Assembly: GCA_017465565.1 (NCBI GenBank)
Contig: JAFTWA010000019.1
Coordinates: 43,409-107,408, forward strand
Direction: 5' to 3'
Source: Tyzzerella sp.
Lineage (GTDB): Bacteria; Bacillota; Clostridia; Lachnospirales; Lachnospiraceae
DNA length: 64,000 nucleotides
Shown: positions 28,199 through 36,415 of the stretch, in pieces
How positions within the stretch are numbered: position 1 is the first letter of the stretch
How the letters are laid out: each line of letters opens with the position of its first letter
The notes under the pieces: model-generated
What the model was told of the DNA's origin: nothing
Seen by the model: the letters and a program-made list of their open reading frames with translations, nothing else
Databases searched by the model: none
Made by a program: the position numbers and the translations under genes

Positions 28199-28241
28199 AT
28201 AAACAACTTATCGTCAATTCCGTTGTTTTTTGGAGGTTTAT

Positions 28242-28775
28242 ATGGATAAAAGAATTGAAAAAACAGAAAAAGCAATCAAAGAAGCCTTTATGGAACTTCG
28301 TAAAATAAAACCTTTAGAAAAAATTTCAATTAAAGAATTGTGTGAAATGGCATATATCAATAAGTCTACATTTTATTCACACTATGAAAATATTTACGCA
28401 TTATCAGATGCAATAGAATATGAAACGGTTCTCTCAATCGTCTCAAGTGTTCCTAAGGATTTAGATTATACCTTTACCAACCCTGAACTATTTACACGAG
28501 AGGTCACCTTAGCATTTGCCAAGCATATGCCGCAAATCAAAATTATGTTCTCCGGCAAGAACCAAACTCACCTGGCAAGCCATTTAGAAATAATTATTAA
28601 AAAATTAATTTATGCAAAATATCCTGAATATGAAAATGATATTGAAAAAAACATTCTACTCTCTTACTGTATTCATGGTGCCTACAATGCCAGTCTTAGT
28701 AATCCAACTGCGGATCCTACTACCATCATTCGTGTTTTGGAAAATGCAGTTAAGGCATTGAAACCTTTATACTAA
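28242..28775 (+). CDS. TetR/AcrR family regulator
   Basis: A 177-residue regulator. The N-terminal HTH is clear (EKAIKEAFMELRKIKPLEKI, SIKELCEMAYINKSTFYSHY), followed by a helical ligand domain resembling the TetR C-terminal domain found in Firmicutes. The ATG at 28242 with GGAGG is preferred over the TTG 12 bases upstream. Divergent from the branching enzyme, which it may control together with the DUF1254 gene. Confidence 0.85.
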   Translation: MDKRIEKTEKAIKEAFMELRKIKPLEKISIKELCEMAYINKSTFYSHYENIYALSDAIEYETVLSIVSSVPKDLDYTFTNPELFTREVTLAFAKHMPQIKIMFSGKNQTHLASHLEIIIKKLIYAKYPEYENDIEKNILLSYCIHGAYNASLSNPTADPTTIIRVLENAVKALKPLY

Positions 28776-29152
28776 ATAAAAGCACTATTTTTCTATATAT
28801 TTTATTATAGCCAGGTGTCATATGTCAGATGCGGTGATTGAAGAGTTCTATTGAAGAGATTCAAACAAACAATTAGCTTCCACTTTTGTGGTCAATAGCA
28901 AATCCATTAGAACCAGTCAACAGTCAAGATGAGCAGCGTATTGCATACGCTGCCGTTGACAGCTTCGGCTGTCTTTGCAAAATGTAATCAAGGCGGGTAA
29001 GCCCTAAAATGGCTTCCCGCCCATTTCAATTTTGAGGACAAGTTGTCCCGAAGTTCGTTCACGCTGCGAAAGACGGGAGCTTCCATATACGCCCTGTCTG
29101 CCGATAGAAAACTGATGCCATCCAGTTCTCCATCCTTGCCCCGAAAATACAA
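28776..29152. other. mobile-element debris, no intact gene
   Basis: About 380 bases. It holds a GC-rich hairpin (28992-29021, GGCGGG...CCCGCC) and a minus-strand frame that reads FRGKDGELDGIS and ends at 28988, which may be a piece of a conjugative-element gene. No start signals. The GC content differs from its neighbours. Confidence 0.4.
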
Positions 29153-29198
29153 AACAGGCACAGCCTTCATCTTTCAAGTGATGAAGGCTGTGCCTGTT
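29153..29198 (-). terminator. 19-bp perfect hairpin inside the tnpV remnant
   Basis: AACAGGCACAGCCTTCATC and its exact complement around an 8-base loop; TTTTGTATTTTC follows on the minus strand. It contains the stop codon of the truncated tnpV frame and is very stable. Confidence 0.75.
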
Positions 29199-29412
29199 CA
29201 TTCACATCTGCAAGATATGACCACAGTTCGCAGGATAATATCAGCTCATTATATCTCGCCGGATATTTTTCTTTCAGAAATTCCCTATGCAATCGTCCAA
29301 ACTTTCCGATAGGGCGATTTTCCTCCGGCAATTTCAAATCCGGGATGTAATAATCCCCGACCAATACATAATCAATTCCGTTTTCTGTCTTTCTCTGTTT
29401 CAGTTCGTTCAT
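29167..29412 (-). pseudogene. TnpV-like transposon protein, C-terminally truncated
   Basis: The frame begins MNELKQRKTENGIDYVLVGD, the start of TnpV, a small protein of clostridial Tn4451-type mobilisable transposons, and keeps GKFGRLHREFL and the LWSYLADVNEQAQ segment. It then ends in a hairpin; the last 40 or so residues of the family are missing. GGAGGTAATGAAC precedes the ATG. Relic of a past transposon. Confidence 0.75.
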
Positions 29413-29478
29413 GTTCATTACCTCCATGTTTTGTTTATGGCAAGTAATGTGTAAGCGTGGGTTTGTGGTGTGGTATCT

Positions 29479-29613
29479 TTAACTTTGGCATACTCCTGTT
29501 TCCCACTGTGAAATTGCCTGACGGGAAACTCCTAAAGATTCTGCTACCTTTGTTTGTGATAAGTTATTTTTTTCCCTTAATTCTTTTAATTTTATGTAAA
29601 GTCGTTTTCGCAT
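29479..29613 (-). pseudogene. short XRE HTH protein, probably truncated
   Basis: A 44-codon frame starting two bases after the rarA stop. It contains a whole Cro/CI HTH (LKELREKNNLSQTKVAESLG, VSRQAISQWETG) and stops right after it. Full members continue for at least 20 residues, so this is probably a stub cut by the neighbouring insertion, though a functional mini-repressor cannot be excluded. Confidence 0.55.
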
Positions 29614-29614
29614 T

Positions 29615-30937
29615 TTATATCTCTCTACTCCTCAGTCTCTCTAACCTCTCCTTAATTCCCTTCTCATGCCCTATCTCCGTCGGCTCATAGAACCTTGCAT
29701 CCTTTATCTCATCCGGCAGATACTGCTGCTTCACATAATGTTCTGGATAGTCATGCGCATACTTATACCCGATTCCACGTCCCAGATTTGCTGAGCCCTT
29801 ATAATGTGCATCCTGCAAATGGACAGGAACCGTCGTCTTCACATTTTTCACATTATCCATCGCAGCGAAAATCGCATTGCACGCTGCATTGCTCTTCGGT
29901 GCGCTGGCAATATAAGTTGCTGCCTGTGCCAAAATAATCTGTGCTTCCGGCATACCTACGCGCTCTACAGCCTGACTTGCTGATACTGCCACTGTCAGTG
30001 CATATGGATCTGCATTTCCCACATCTTCTGATGCACAAATCATCATTCTTCTTGCAATGAATTTGATATCTTCTCCTGCGTAAAGCATCTTCGCAAGATA
30101 ATAAACGGCTGCATCTGGGTCGGAACCACGCATGCTTTTAATAAATGCTGAAATCGTATCATAGTGGTTGTCGCCTGTTTTATCATAACGCACCACACGC
30201 TTTTGAATACATTCCTGCGCTACGTCAATTGTAATATGTATCTTACCGTCTTCACTTCTCTCAGTTGTGAGAACTCCAAGTTCAATGGCATTCAATGCAT
30301 TTCTTGCATCTCCACCTGCAATATCTGCAAGAAACTCCAACGCTTCCTCATCTATCTCTGCACGATAGCTGCCCATACCTTTCACATTGTCATACACCGC
30401 ACGTTTCAAAAGAATCTTAATGTCATCTTTTGAAAGTGGCTGTAATTCAAAAATACTCGAACGGGAAATCAAAGCCCCATTTACTTCAAAGTAAGGATTC
30501 TCTGTGGTTGCACCGATGAGAATGAGTGTCCCATCTTCCACAAATGGAAGGAGATAATCCTGCTGTCCTTTATTAAAGCGATGAATCTCATCTACGAAAA
30601 GAATAGTCTTCTTTCCGTACATTCCCCTGTTATCTTTCGCCTTCTGCACCACTTCTTCCATGTCCTTCTTGCCGGCAACGGTCGCATTAATCTGCTGGAA
30701 CTCGGCACTCGTGGTATTTGCAATTACCTTTGCAAGGGTCGTTTTCCCTGTACCCGGCGGTCCATAGAAAATCAGTGACCCCAGCTTGTCTGCCTTAATG
30801 GCACGATATAACAATTTATCCTTCCCAATGATATGCTGCTGCCCCACCACTTCATCCAGCGTCGTCGGACGAAGTCTCGACGCCAATGGCGACTCTTTAT
30901 CTGCTTTTTGTTCTCGCATATAATCAAATAAATCCAT
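29615..30937 (-). CDS. rarA: replication-associated recombination protein A (RarA/MgsA)
   Basis: A 440-residue AAA+ ATPase related to clamp loaders that acts at stalled forks. Walker A GPPGTGKTTL (about 60-69), Walker B ILFVDEIHRFN, sensor 1 IGATTENP, then lid and tetramerisation domains ending in GHEKGIKERL. Length normal. AAGGAG precedes the ATG. Followed downstream by the HTH stub. Confidence 0.95.
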   Translation of the reverse strand: MDLFDYMREQKADKESPLASRLRPTTLDEVVGQQHIIGKDKLLYRAIKADKLGSLIFYGPPGTGKTTLAKVIANTTSAEFQQINATVAGKKDMEEVVQKAKDNRGMYGKKTILFVDEIHRFNKGQQDYLLPFVEDGTLILIGATTENPYFEVNGALISRSSIFELQPLSKDDIKILLKRAVYDNVKGMGSYRAEIDEEALEFLADIAGGDARNALNAIELGVLTTERSEDGKIHITIDVAQECIQKRVVRYDKTGDNHYDTISAFIKSMRGSDPDAAVYYLAKMLYAGEDIKFIARRMMICASEDVGNADPYALTVAVSASQAVERVGMPEAQIILAQAATYIASAPKSNAACNAIFAAMDNVKNVKTTVPVHLQDAHYKGSANLGRGIGYKYAHDYPEHYVKQQYLPDEIKDARFYEPTEIGHEKGIKERLERLRSREI

Positions 30938-30950
30938 TTTTAAACGCTCC

Positions 30951-31670
30951 TTATTCTACTCCTGCAATATCGCGAATGACCTCTCCTGCAATCAGAAGTC
31001 CTGCAACTGGCGGCACAAAGGAAATGCTTCCCGGAAGTGCTCTTCGCATTCCCTTATCTTCCCCGGTCTCCTTATCCGAAGTATTGATTGGTTTTTCTTC
31101 AGAATACAATACCTTCAAATGATGGATACCCCGGTTTTTCAATTCCTTTCGCATCACCTTACAAAGCGGACATACAGAAGTCTTCGAAATATCTGCAATC
31201 TTAAACATCTCTGGGTGAAGCTTATTTCCAGTTCCCATACAGCTAATAATTGGAATATTCTTTTCTCTCGCATAGGATGCCAGCGCCAGCTTTGCAGTCA
31301 CAGTATCAATTGCATCTATAATATAATCTACTTTTCTTTCAAATATTTCCGAAAGATTTTCTGGTAAAACAAATTTCTCATACGTAATCACATCTGTCAG
31401 CGGGCTTATGTCCAGGATACGGTCTTTCATAAGCTTTGTCTTATACTCGCCAACTGTGCTGTGATAGGCAATAGACTGACGGTTGATATTCGTCACACTC
31501 ACCCTGTCATTATCCACCAGAATCAATGTTCCTACACCACTTCTTGCAAGGGCTTCAATACAGTGGGAGCCTACGCCGCCTACACCGAGCACCATAACAG
31601 CTGCATTTTTCAGACGATTTAGTCCTTCTTCTCCGATTAAGAGCTCTGTTCTAGAAAATTCATTTACCAT
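30951..31670 (-). CDS. tcdA: tRNA threonylcarbamoyladenosine dehydratase (ThiF/HesA superfamily)
   Basis: A 239-residue E1-like enzyme that cyclises t6A37 in tRNA to ct6A using ATP. GVGGVGSHCIEALARSG is the nucleotide-binding loop; DNDRVSVTNINRQ, DAIDTVTAK and the SVCPLCKVMRKEL segment follow the family. It lies 13 bases upstream of rarA. The ATG at 31670 with AGAGGA is preferred over a longer frame. Confidence 0.9.
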   Translation of the reverse strand: MVNEFSRTELLIGEEGLNRLKNAAVMVLGVGGVGSHCIEALARSGVGTLILVDNDRVSVTNINRQSIAYHSTVGEYKTKLMKDRILDISPLTDVITYEKFVLPENLSEIFERKVDYIIDAIDTVTAKLALASYAREKNIPIISCMGTGNKLHPEMFKIADISKTSVCPLCKVMRKELKNRGIHHLKVLYSEEKPINTSDKETGEDKGMRRALPGSISFVPPVAGLLIAGEVIRDIAGVE

Positions 31671-31798
31671 AGTCAATCCTCTTTCCTTTGATGTTGTTAT
31701 CATATCATTTTTTCCTGTTTTCGTCACTAGTTTTCCCCTTGCATATCTATTTTATTGATGTTAGAATTGTCCTGTATGTTTTTAGAAGGAGGAAATTT

Positions 31799-33163
31799 AT
31801 GTCAGATACAGTAGTAAAAGAAAATAAGATGGGCGTCATGCCTATTCCAAAATTATTGATTTCTATGTCCCTGCCAATGGTTGTTTCCATGCTTGTGCAG
31901 GCTCTATACAATATTGTTGACAGTATGTTCGTTGCGCAGTTAAACGAAGCGGCCCTTACTGCCGTTTCCCTCGCTTTCCCAGTACAGAACCTGATGATTG
32001 CAGTTGCTTCTGGTACAGGTGTTGGTATCAATGCACTACTTTCTAGAAGCCTTGGAGAAAAGAAATTAGACGATGCGAACAAAATTGCTGCTAACGGCGT
32101 GTTTCTTGCACTTATAAGCGCTGTTGTCTTTGCTGTGCTCGGATTATTTGGCTCGCGCTTATTCTTTGCACTTCAGACAGATGATGCACAGATTATTGAG
32201 TACGGTACACAGTATATGTCCGTTATCACAATTGCATCTATCTTTATTTTCCTGCAAATCACTTACGAACGACTCTTACAGTCAACAGGAAAAACAATTT
32301 TTAACATGATTACTCAGGGAACTGGTGCGATTATCAACATCATCTTAGACCCAATCATGATTTTTGGATGGTTTGGTTTCCCAGCCATGGGTGTGACTGG
32401 TGCTGCGGTTGCTACCGTTACCGGACAATGTATTGCCGTACTTTTAGGCGTATTTTTCCATAACAAATACAACAAAGAAATCACCGTAAAAGCCAGAGGC
32501 TTCAAACCAAACGGACAAACCATCAAAAACATTTACAAAATCGGTGTTCCATCGATTATTATGCAGTCAATTGGTTCCCTTACAACCTTTGCCATGAACA
32601 ACATTCTATTAATGTTCTCATCAACTGCCGCTACAGTATTCGGTGTATACTTCAAGCTGCAAAGCTTCATTTTCATGCCTGTATTCGGTCTTACAAACGG
32701 TATGATTCCAATTGTAGCTTACAACTATGGGGCACGTAATAAGAAACGTATTTATGATACGCTCAAACTGAGTATCTACATCGCTGTTGGTATTATGCTT
32801 ATCGGCGTTGCGGTATTCCAATTATTCCCTGCAACACTGCTATTGCTCTTTGACGCATCAGAACACATGCTGGCAATAGGTGTTCCAGCCCTGCGGGCAA
32901 TCAGCTTAAGCTTTGTATTTGCAGGATTCTGTATTGTTTCAAGTTCCATGTTCCAGGCACTTGGAAATGGAGTGTACAGCTTAATCATGTCAGCATGCAG
33001 GCAGTTACTGGTTATCATTCCAGTGGCTTATATATTTGCAATCACCTTGGGACTGGATGCTGTATGGTATTCATATCCAATTGCAGAAATTGTTTCTGTA
33101 GTTATCTGTATTGTCTTGCTAAAACGAATCATGTCACAGAAACTCAAACATTTGGAAGATTAA
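31799..33163 (+). CDS. MATE family efflux transporter
   Basis: A 454-residue transporter with twelve predicted membrane helices in two halves. The N-terminus (PIPKLLISMSLPMVVSMLVQ, ALYNIVDSMFV) is classic for Na+/H+-coupled multidrug exporters of the DinF/NorM group. GAAGGAGG precedes the ATG. Divergent from tcdA. Substrate unknown. Intact, in contrast to the broken MATE gene near 52 kb. Confidence 0.92.
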   Translation: MSDTVVKENKMGVMPIPKLLISMSLPMVVSMLVQALYNIVDSMFVAQLNEAALTAVSLAFPVQNLMIAVASGTGVGINALLSRSLGEKKLDDANKIAANGVFLALISAVVFAVLGLFGSRLFFALQTDDAQIIEYGTQYMSVITIASIFIFLQITYERLLQSTGKTIFNMITQGTGAIINIILDPIMIFGWFGFPAMGVTGAAVATVTGQCIAVLLGVFFHNKYNKEITVKARGFKPNGQTIKNIYKIGVPSIIMQSIGSLTTFAMNNILLMFSSTAATVFGVYFKLQSFIFMPVFGLTNGMIPIVAYNYGARNKKRIYDTLKLSIYIAVGIMLIGVAVFQLFPATLLLLFDASEHMLAIGVPALRAISLSFVFAGFCIVSSSMFQALGNGVYSLIMSACRQLLVIIPVAYIFAITLGLDAVWYSYPIAEIVSVVICIVLLKRIMSQKLKHLED

Positions 33164-33168
33164 TTTGT

Positions 33169-33229
33169 GGTTTTCATCGGGCCATGGGGCATATACAATT
33201 TTTTCATCTCCCCAGGCCCTGAAACCACC
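33169..33229. repeat. imperfect inverted repeat after the MATE gene
   Basis: GTGGTTTTCATCGGGCC and GGCCCTGAAACCAC pair imperfectly around a T-rich centre. It directly precedes the strong terminator and may be a second hairpin of the same 3' end. Confidence 0.45.
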
Positions 33230-33267
33230 TGAAATTCTTGATTTTTAGGGCTATTTGTCCATGCGAG

Positions 33268-33332
33268 CAAAAAACAAGCTCCCAGGCCCCGCTTTATCGC
33301 AAAAAGCGGGACCTGGGAGCACAATTTTTTTC
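33268..33332. terminator. strong bidirectional terminator
   Basis: GCTCCCAGGCCCCGCTT (33278-33294) pairs with 33304-33320 with one G-U pair; T runs lie on both sides. It separates the convergent MATE and serpin genes and is unusually GC-rich for this genome. Confidence 0.9.
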
Positions 33333-33381
33333 TATATGGAATTTACTCCAGTTTCGTATCTTCCATCACAGCCATAGATTC

Positions 33382-34620
33382 CTATTCTACACTCATCACA
33401 GTTCCCATAAAGATTGGAATATTCGACTCACAGTCAATAATCATATAGACAAATGGCCGGTCAAGCCTTACTTCTTTCATCTCCTCTGGTTCTCTCAAAG
33501 ACGTTTCTTTTGCTATCTCCACTATAGTTGCTGCCCCAGCTTCCGTCCCTTTTTCATCCACCTCAAGAAATGTCTTATGAAGCACTCTGTTAATTACCAG
33601 ATTATAGCCTGGCGGTACTTCACCGATTCCGGAGAAATCTGCCGCTTCCGCATAAAAGGCATTCTTCATTCCCATATCAATCAGCACCTGGCTCATCTCA
33701 ATATCAAATTCACTTTCAAACTTTGGAATTACTGCATTCACCTTCACTTCTTCGGAATTTTCCAGCATTGTATGAAGTGCTTCTCCCGTTAAAGATGCCA
33801 CATAATCAGACACGGTGATTCCTTCTTTTGGAAGCAGTGCTGCAAAAGCATACTTCTGGTCCTTATAGTATTTTATCAATCCTGTCGCATTTTCATCTTC
33901 CAAATACTGATATTCTTCCGAGCGCATCATGTCTGCAGGCTGCATTGTACCATCTTCCTGTGTAAACACGTCCTCCCATATCTGGTTTTCTTTGTAAATC
34001 TCATCCCACTCTGCGTCGAAAGCCAGCGCATTTACCAGATACATCACTGCATCTTCTGGTATTTCATCCAAAATATTTTGAATACGCTCTTTTGTCTTGT
34101 CACTTACCCATCCATTGATTTCTTTCAATGTAGTTTTGTCAAACGGTGCTTCATAAATTCCTGCTTCATAATAATCTGCATTCGTCTGTAAAAATGCTTC
34201 ATTGACTTTAAACTCTTCATCCTGCTTAAACCAAATCGCATTGGCAAGATGGAGTTCATATTTTTCATCCTCAGGCAGTGCCTCCATATATGCATGTAAA
34301 AATTCATTTAAATCAGAAACAGAAAGACCAAAGACCTCCTCCATCTGTGCCAACGTTTCTTCCTCCGCACCATTTGCTGTCATAGCAAGTGCAGTAAGTA
34401 CCGATATTGGTGAAATCAAAGTGTTTTTCGTCTCATCCAGACTGCTTTGGAATAATCTCACACCAAAGTCCGTAACAGAAGCCTCTTTACTTACGTCCAG
34501 ATTCGTATTCACCTTATTCCTCTCTACATCATCCATCAAATTGCCGCTTGGCTCCTGCGCATTACAGCCAGCAAGCAAAAGAATCATAATTAGTACGGTC
34601 GCTAATAGCCTTCTTTTCAT
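33382..34620 (-). CDS. serpin family lipoprotein
   Basis: A 412-residue serine protease inhibitor of the serpin fold, lipidated at Cys19 (lipobox LLAGC) and thus displayed on the cell surface. The family shutter and breach regions are seen (NTLISPISVLTALAMTANGA; ISPIS, MYLVNALAFDAEW). The hinge of the reactive loop reads EKGTEAGAAT, small residues as needed for loop insertion, followed by IVEIAKETSLREPEE; the scissile bond should lie near AKETS. FVYMIIDCESNIPIFMGTV is the usual C-terminal strand. Likely targets are host or microbial proteases in the gut; inference. Confidence 0.92.
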   Translation of the reverse strand: MKRRLLATVLIMILLLAGCNAQEPSGNLMDDVERNKVNTNLDVSKEASVTDFGVRLFQSSLDETKNTLISPISVLTALAMTANGAEEETLAQMEEVFGLSVSDLNEFLHAYMEALPEDEKYELHLANAIWFKQDEEFKVNEAFLQTNADYYEAGIYEAPFDKTTLKEINGWVSDKTKERIQNILDEIPEDAVMYLVNALAFDAEWDEIYKENQIWEDVFTQEDGTMQPADMMRSEEYQYLEDENATGLIKYYKDQKYAFAALLPKEGITVSDYVASLTGEALHTMLENSEEVKVNAVIPKFESEFDIEMSQVLIDMGMKNAFYAEAADFSGIGEVPPGYNLVINRVLHKTFLEVDEKGTEAGAATIVEIAKETSLREPEEMKEVRLDRPFVYMIIDCESNIPIFMGTVMSVE

Positions 34621-34704
34621 GTTATTTCCTCCCTTCCATGGTCTCTACTCTTATAGACGACAGAAGGCAGCGCATTCTATCAAATCGCTGCCTCATTGTG
34701 TAAA

Positions 34705-35820
34705 TTAATAAAGTGAACGGTAAATTTCTTCCATAATCTCTACATCAAATTTTACATAGCTTTGGTTCAAAAGTCTCTGTTGTCCTGCATCGCAGCTTTC
34801 TGCAAATACTCTTGCTTCTTCCGGTTTCATACCATATTCGCGAAGTGGTTTCTTTGTAATAATCTTCCCTAACACATTTGCCAGTTCATCGTACACCACA
34901 CCCACTTCACATCCAAGCACATCAGCAAGAAACTCATTTAACTCCACCAAACCTCCGTCTGGCTTCAGTTCTGTATACTTCTGGAATACTGCTACGAGGA
35001 ACTGATAGTTCGCTTCACCGTGGGCCACATGATAAGTACCACTGAGCGGATAAGACATGGCATGCACTGCTCCCGTCCCCGCATTTCCAAAGGCGATTCC
35101 TGCCAGATTACTTGCAACCAGAAAATCTCCAAGAAGAGATTTTCTCACTTCCTCGCCGCCTTCAATCACCTTTTTAAATCCGCCTAAAATCATCGCCATC
35201 GCTTCTTTACTGAACATTCTTGTATAGCGGTTTGCCTTTGGCGAAACGTAAGATTCAATGGCGTGAATAAATGCATCAATAGCGCTTGTTGCAAAGAAAT
35301 GATATGGGAGCTTTTCCAGAAGCTCAGGAATTAAAACTGCATAGTCCGCATAAATCTTGTCATCTGCAAGACCAAGCTTTGTTCCAAGTTCCGTCAACTC
35401 CACAATTGAAACATTCGACACCTCGGAACCCGCACCACAAGTCGTTGGAACAGCAATCAGCTCGCGTTTACGAATGAGCTCTGTCTTTCTCTGATAAATA
35501 TCAGCCGCACATGCATCCGTGTCTAATACGAGAATTTTTGCCATATCAATCACTGCACCGCCGCCAATCGCGATAATTCGGTTACAATCTAATTTCCTAA
35601 AATCTTCTAGGAGTGCATTGAGCATAACATCTGTTGGCTCACTTTTCCCATAGTCTGTCTTAAAGCGAACCTCAGCTCCCTCACAGAGCCCCGCAAAATA
35701 GCCCTCATAAATAGACTTACTTGCCAAGATGAAATCGCCTTTCCCAATCGAAAATTCCTTTACAAATTCTGCCGCAGTTGCATACTGCTGTACCTGTGGC
35801 TTCTCCTGAAATACTTTCAT
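34705..35820 (-). CDS. iron-containing alcohol dehydrogenase, 4-hydroxybutyrate dehydrogenase-like
   Basis: A 371-residue group III Fe-dependent dehydrogenase. AIGGGAVIDMAK is the NAD-binding motif; DAFIHAIESYVS and GAVHAMSYPLSGTYHVAHGEAN carry the metal histidines. Length and features agree with 4-hydroxybutyrate dehydrogenase of clostridia, which reduces succinate semialdehyde; no other genes of that pathway are nearby, so the substrate is not certain. The ATG at 35820 follows the flavin reductase stop by one base. Confidence 0.75.
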   Translation of the reverse strand: MKVFQEKPQVQQYATAAEFVKEFSIGKGDFILASKSIYEGYFAGLCEGAEVRFKTDYGKSEPTDVMLNALLEDFRKLDCNRIIAIGGGAVIDMAKILVLDTDACAADIYQRKTELIRKRELIAVPTTCGAGSEVSNVSIVELTELGTKLGLADDKIYADYAVLIPELLEKLPYHFFATSAIDAFIHAIESYVSPKANRYTRMFSKEAMAMILGGFKKVIEGGEEVRKSLLGDFLVASNLAGIAFGNAGTGAVHAMSYPLSGTYHVAHGEANYQFLVAVFQKYTELKPDGGLVELNEFLADVLGCEVGVVYDELANVLGKIITKKPLREYGMKPEEARVFAESCDAGQQRLLNQSYVKFDVEIMEEIYRSLY

Positions 35821-35821
35821 A

Positions 35822-36406
35822 CTATTTTTTCTTAGCTCCCTTTTTCTTCTTAATACTATATCCAAACGTGCCTATCGGCTCTCCAAGACTTCTATACTCT
35901 CCATGAGAATAAGCCAAAAGCCCTGTATCATTGAGACAGAATTTACCAGTCTCATTCATGTACTCCTCGCTCACCTGCACAGATACCACTTCTGCCATAA
36001 ACATGTGATGACTGCCAAGTTCTCTCACTTCTGTCACCTTACATTCGATATTCACTGGACACTCTTCAATAATCGGTGCGTAGGAAAGTTCGTTTGCTTT
36101 CCCCTTTGTAAGCCCTGTCTCTTTCCATTTATCTACGTCTCTTCCCGAACGCACACCACAATAATCTGTCGCGTTCACAAGCGCTTCCGTCGTCAGATTT
36201 ACAACAAACTCTCCCGATTCTTTTATAAGATCGTAAGAGTATCGTTCCGGGCGTACCGAGATGTACAGCATAGCCGGATTCGTACAAATAGTTCCCGTCC
36301 ATGCTATTGTAATAATATTTGTTTTGCCTTCCTTGTCTCCCGCACTAACCATAACCGCCGGGAGTGGATACACCATATTTCCTGGTTTCCAAGTCTGTTT
36401 TGCCAT
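35822..36406 (-). CDS. flavin reductase family protein
   Basis: A 194-residue FMN-binding split-barrel protein of the DIM6/NTAB flavin reductase family: MVYPLPAVMVSAGDKEGKTN, TIAWTGTICTNPAMLYISVR and ESGEFVVNLTTEALV. It may supply reduced flavin or act as an NADH:FMN oxidoreductase. TAGGAGAG precedes the ATG. Operon with the dehydrogenase downstream and the pyrophosphatase gene nine bases upstream. Confidence 0.87.
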   Translation of the reverse strand: MAKQTWKPGNMVYPLPAVMVSAGDKEGKTNIITIAWTGTICTNPAMLYISVRPERYSYDLIKESGEFVVNLTTEALVNATDYCGVRSGRDVDKWKETGLTKGKANELSYAPIIEECPVNIECKVTEVRELGSHHMFMAEVVSVQVSEEYMNETGKFCLNDTGLLAYSHGEYRSLGEPIGTFGYSIKKKKGAKKK

Positions 36407-36415
36407 ATTACTCTC

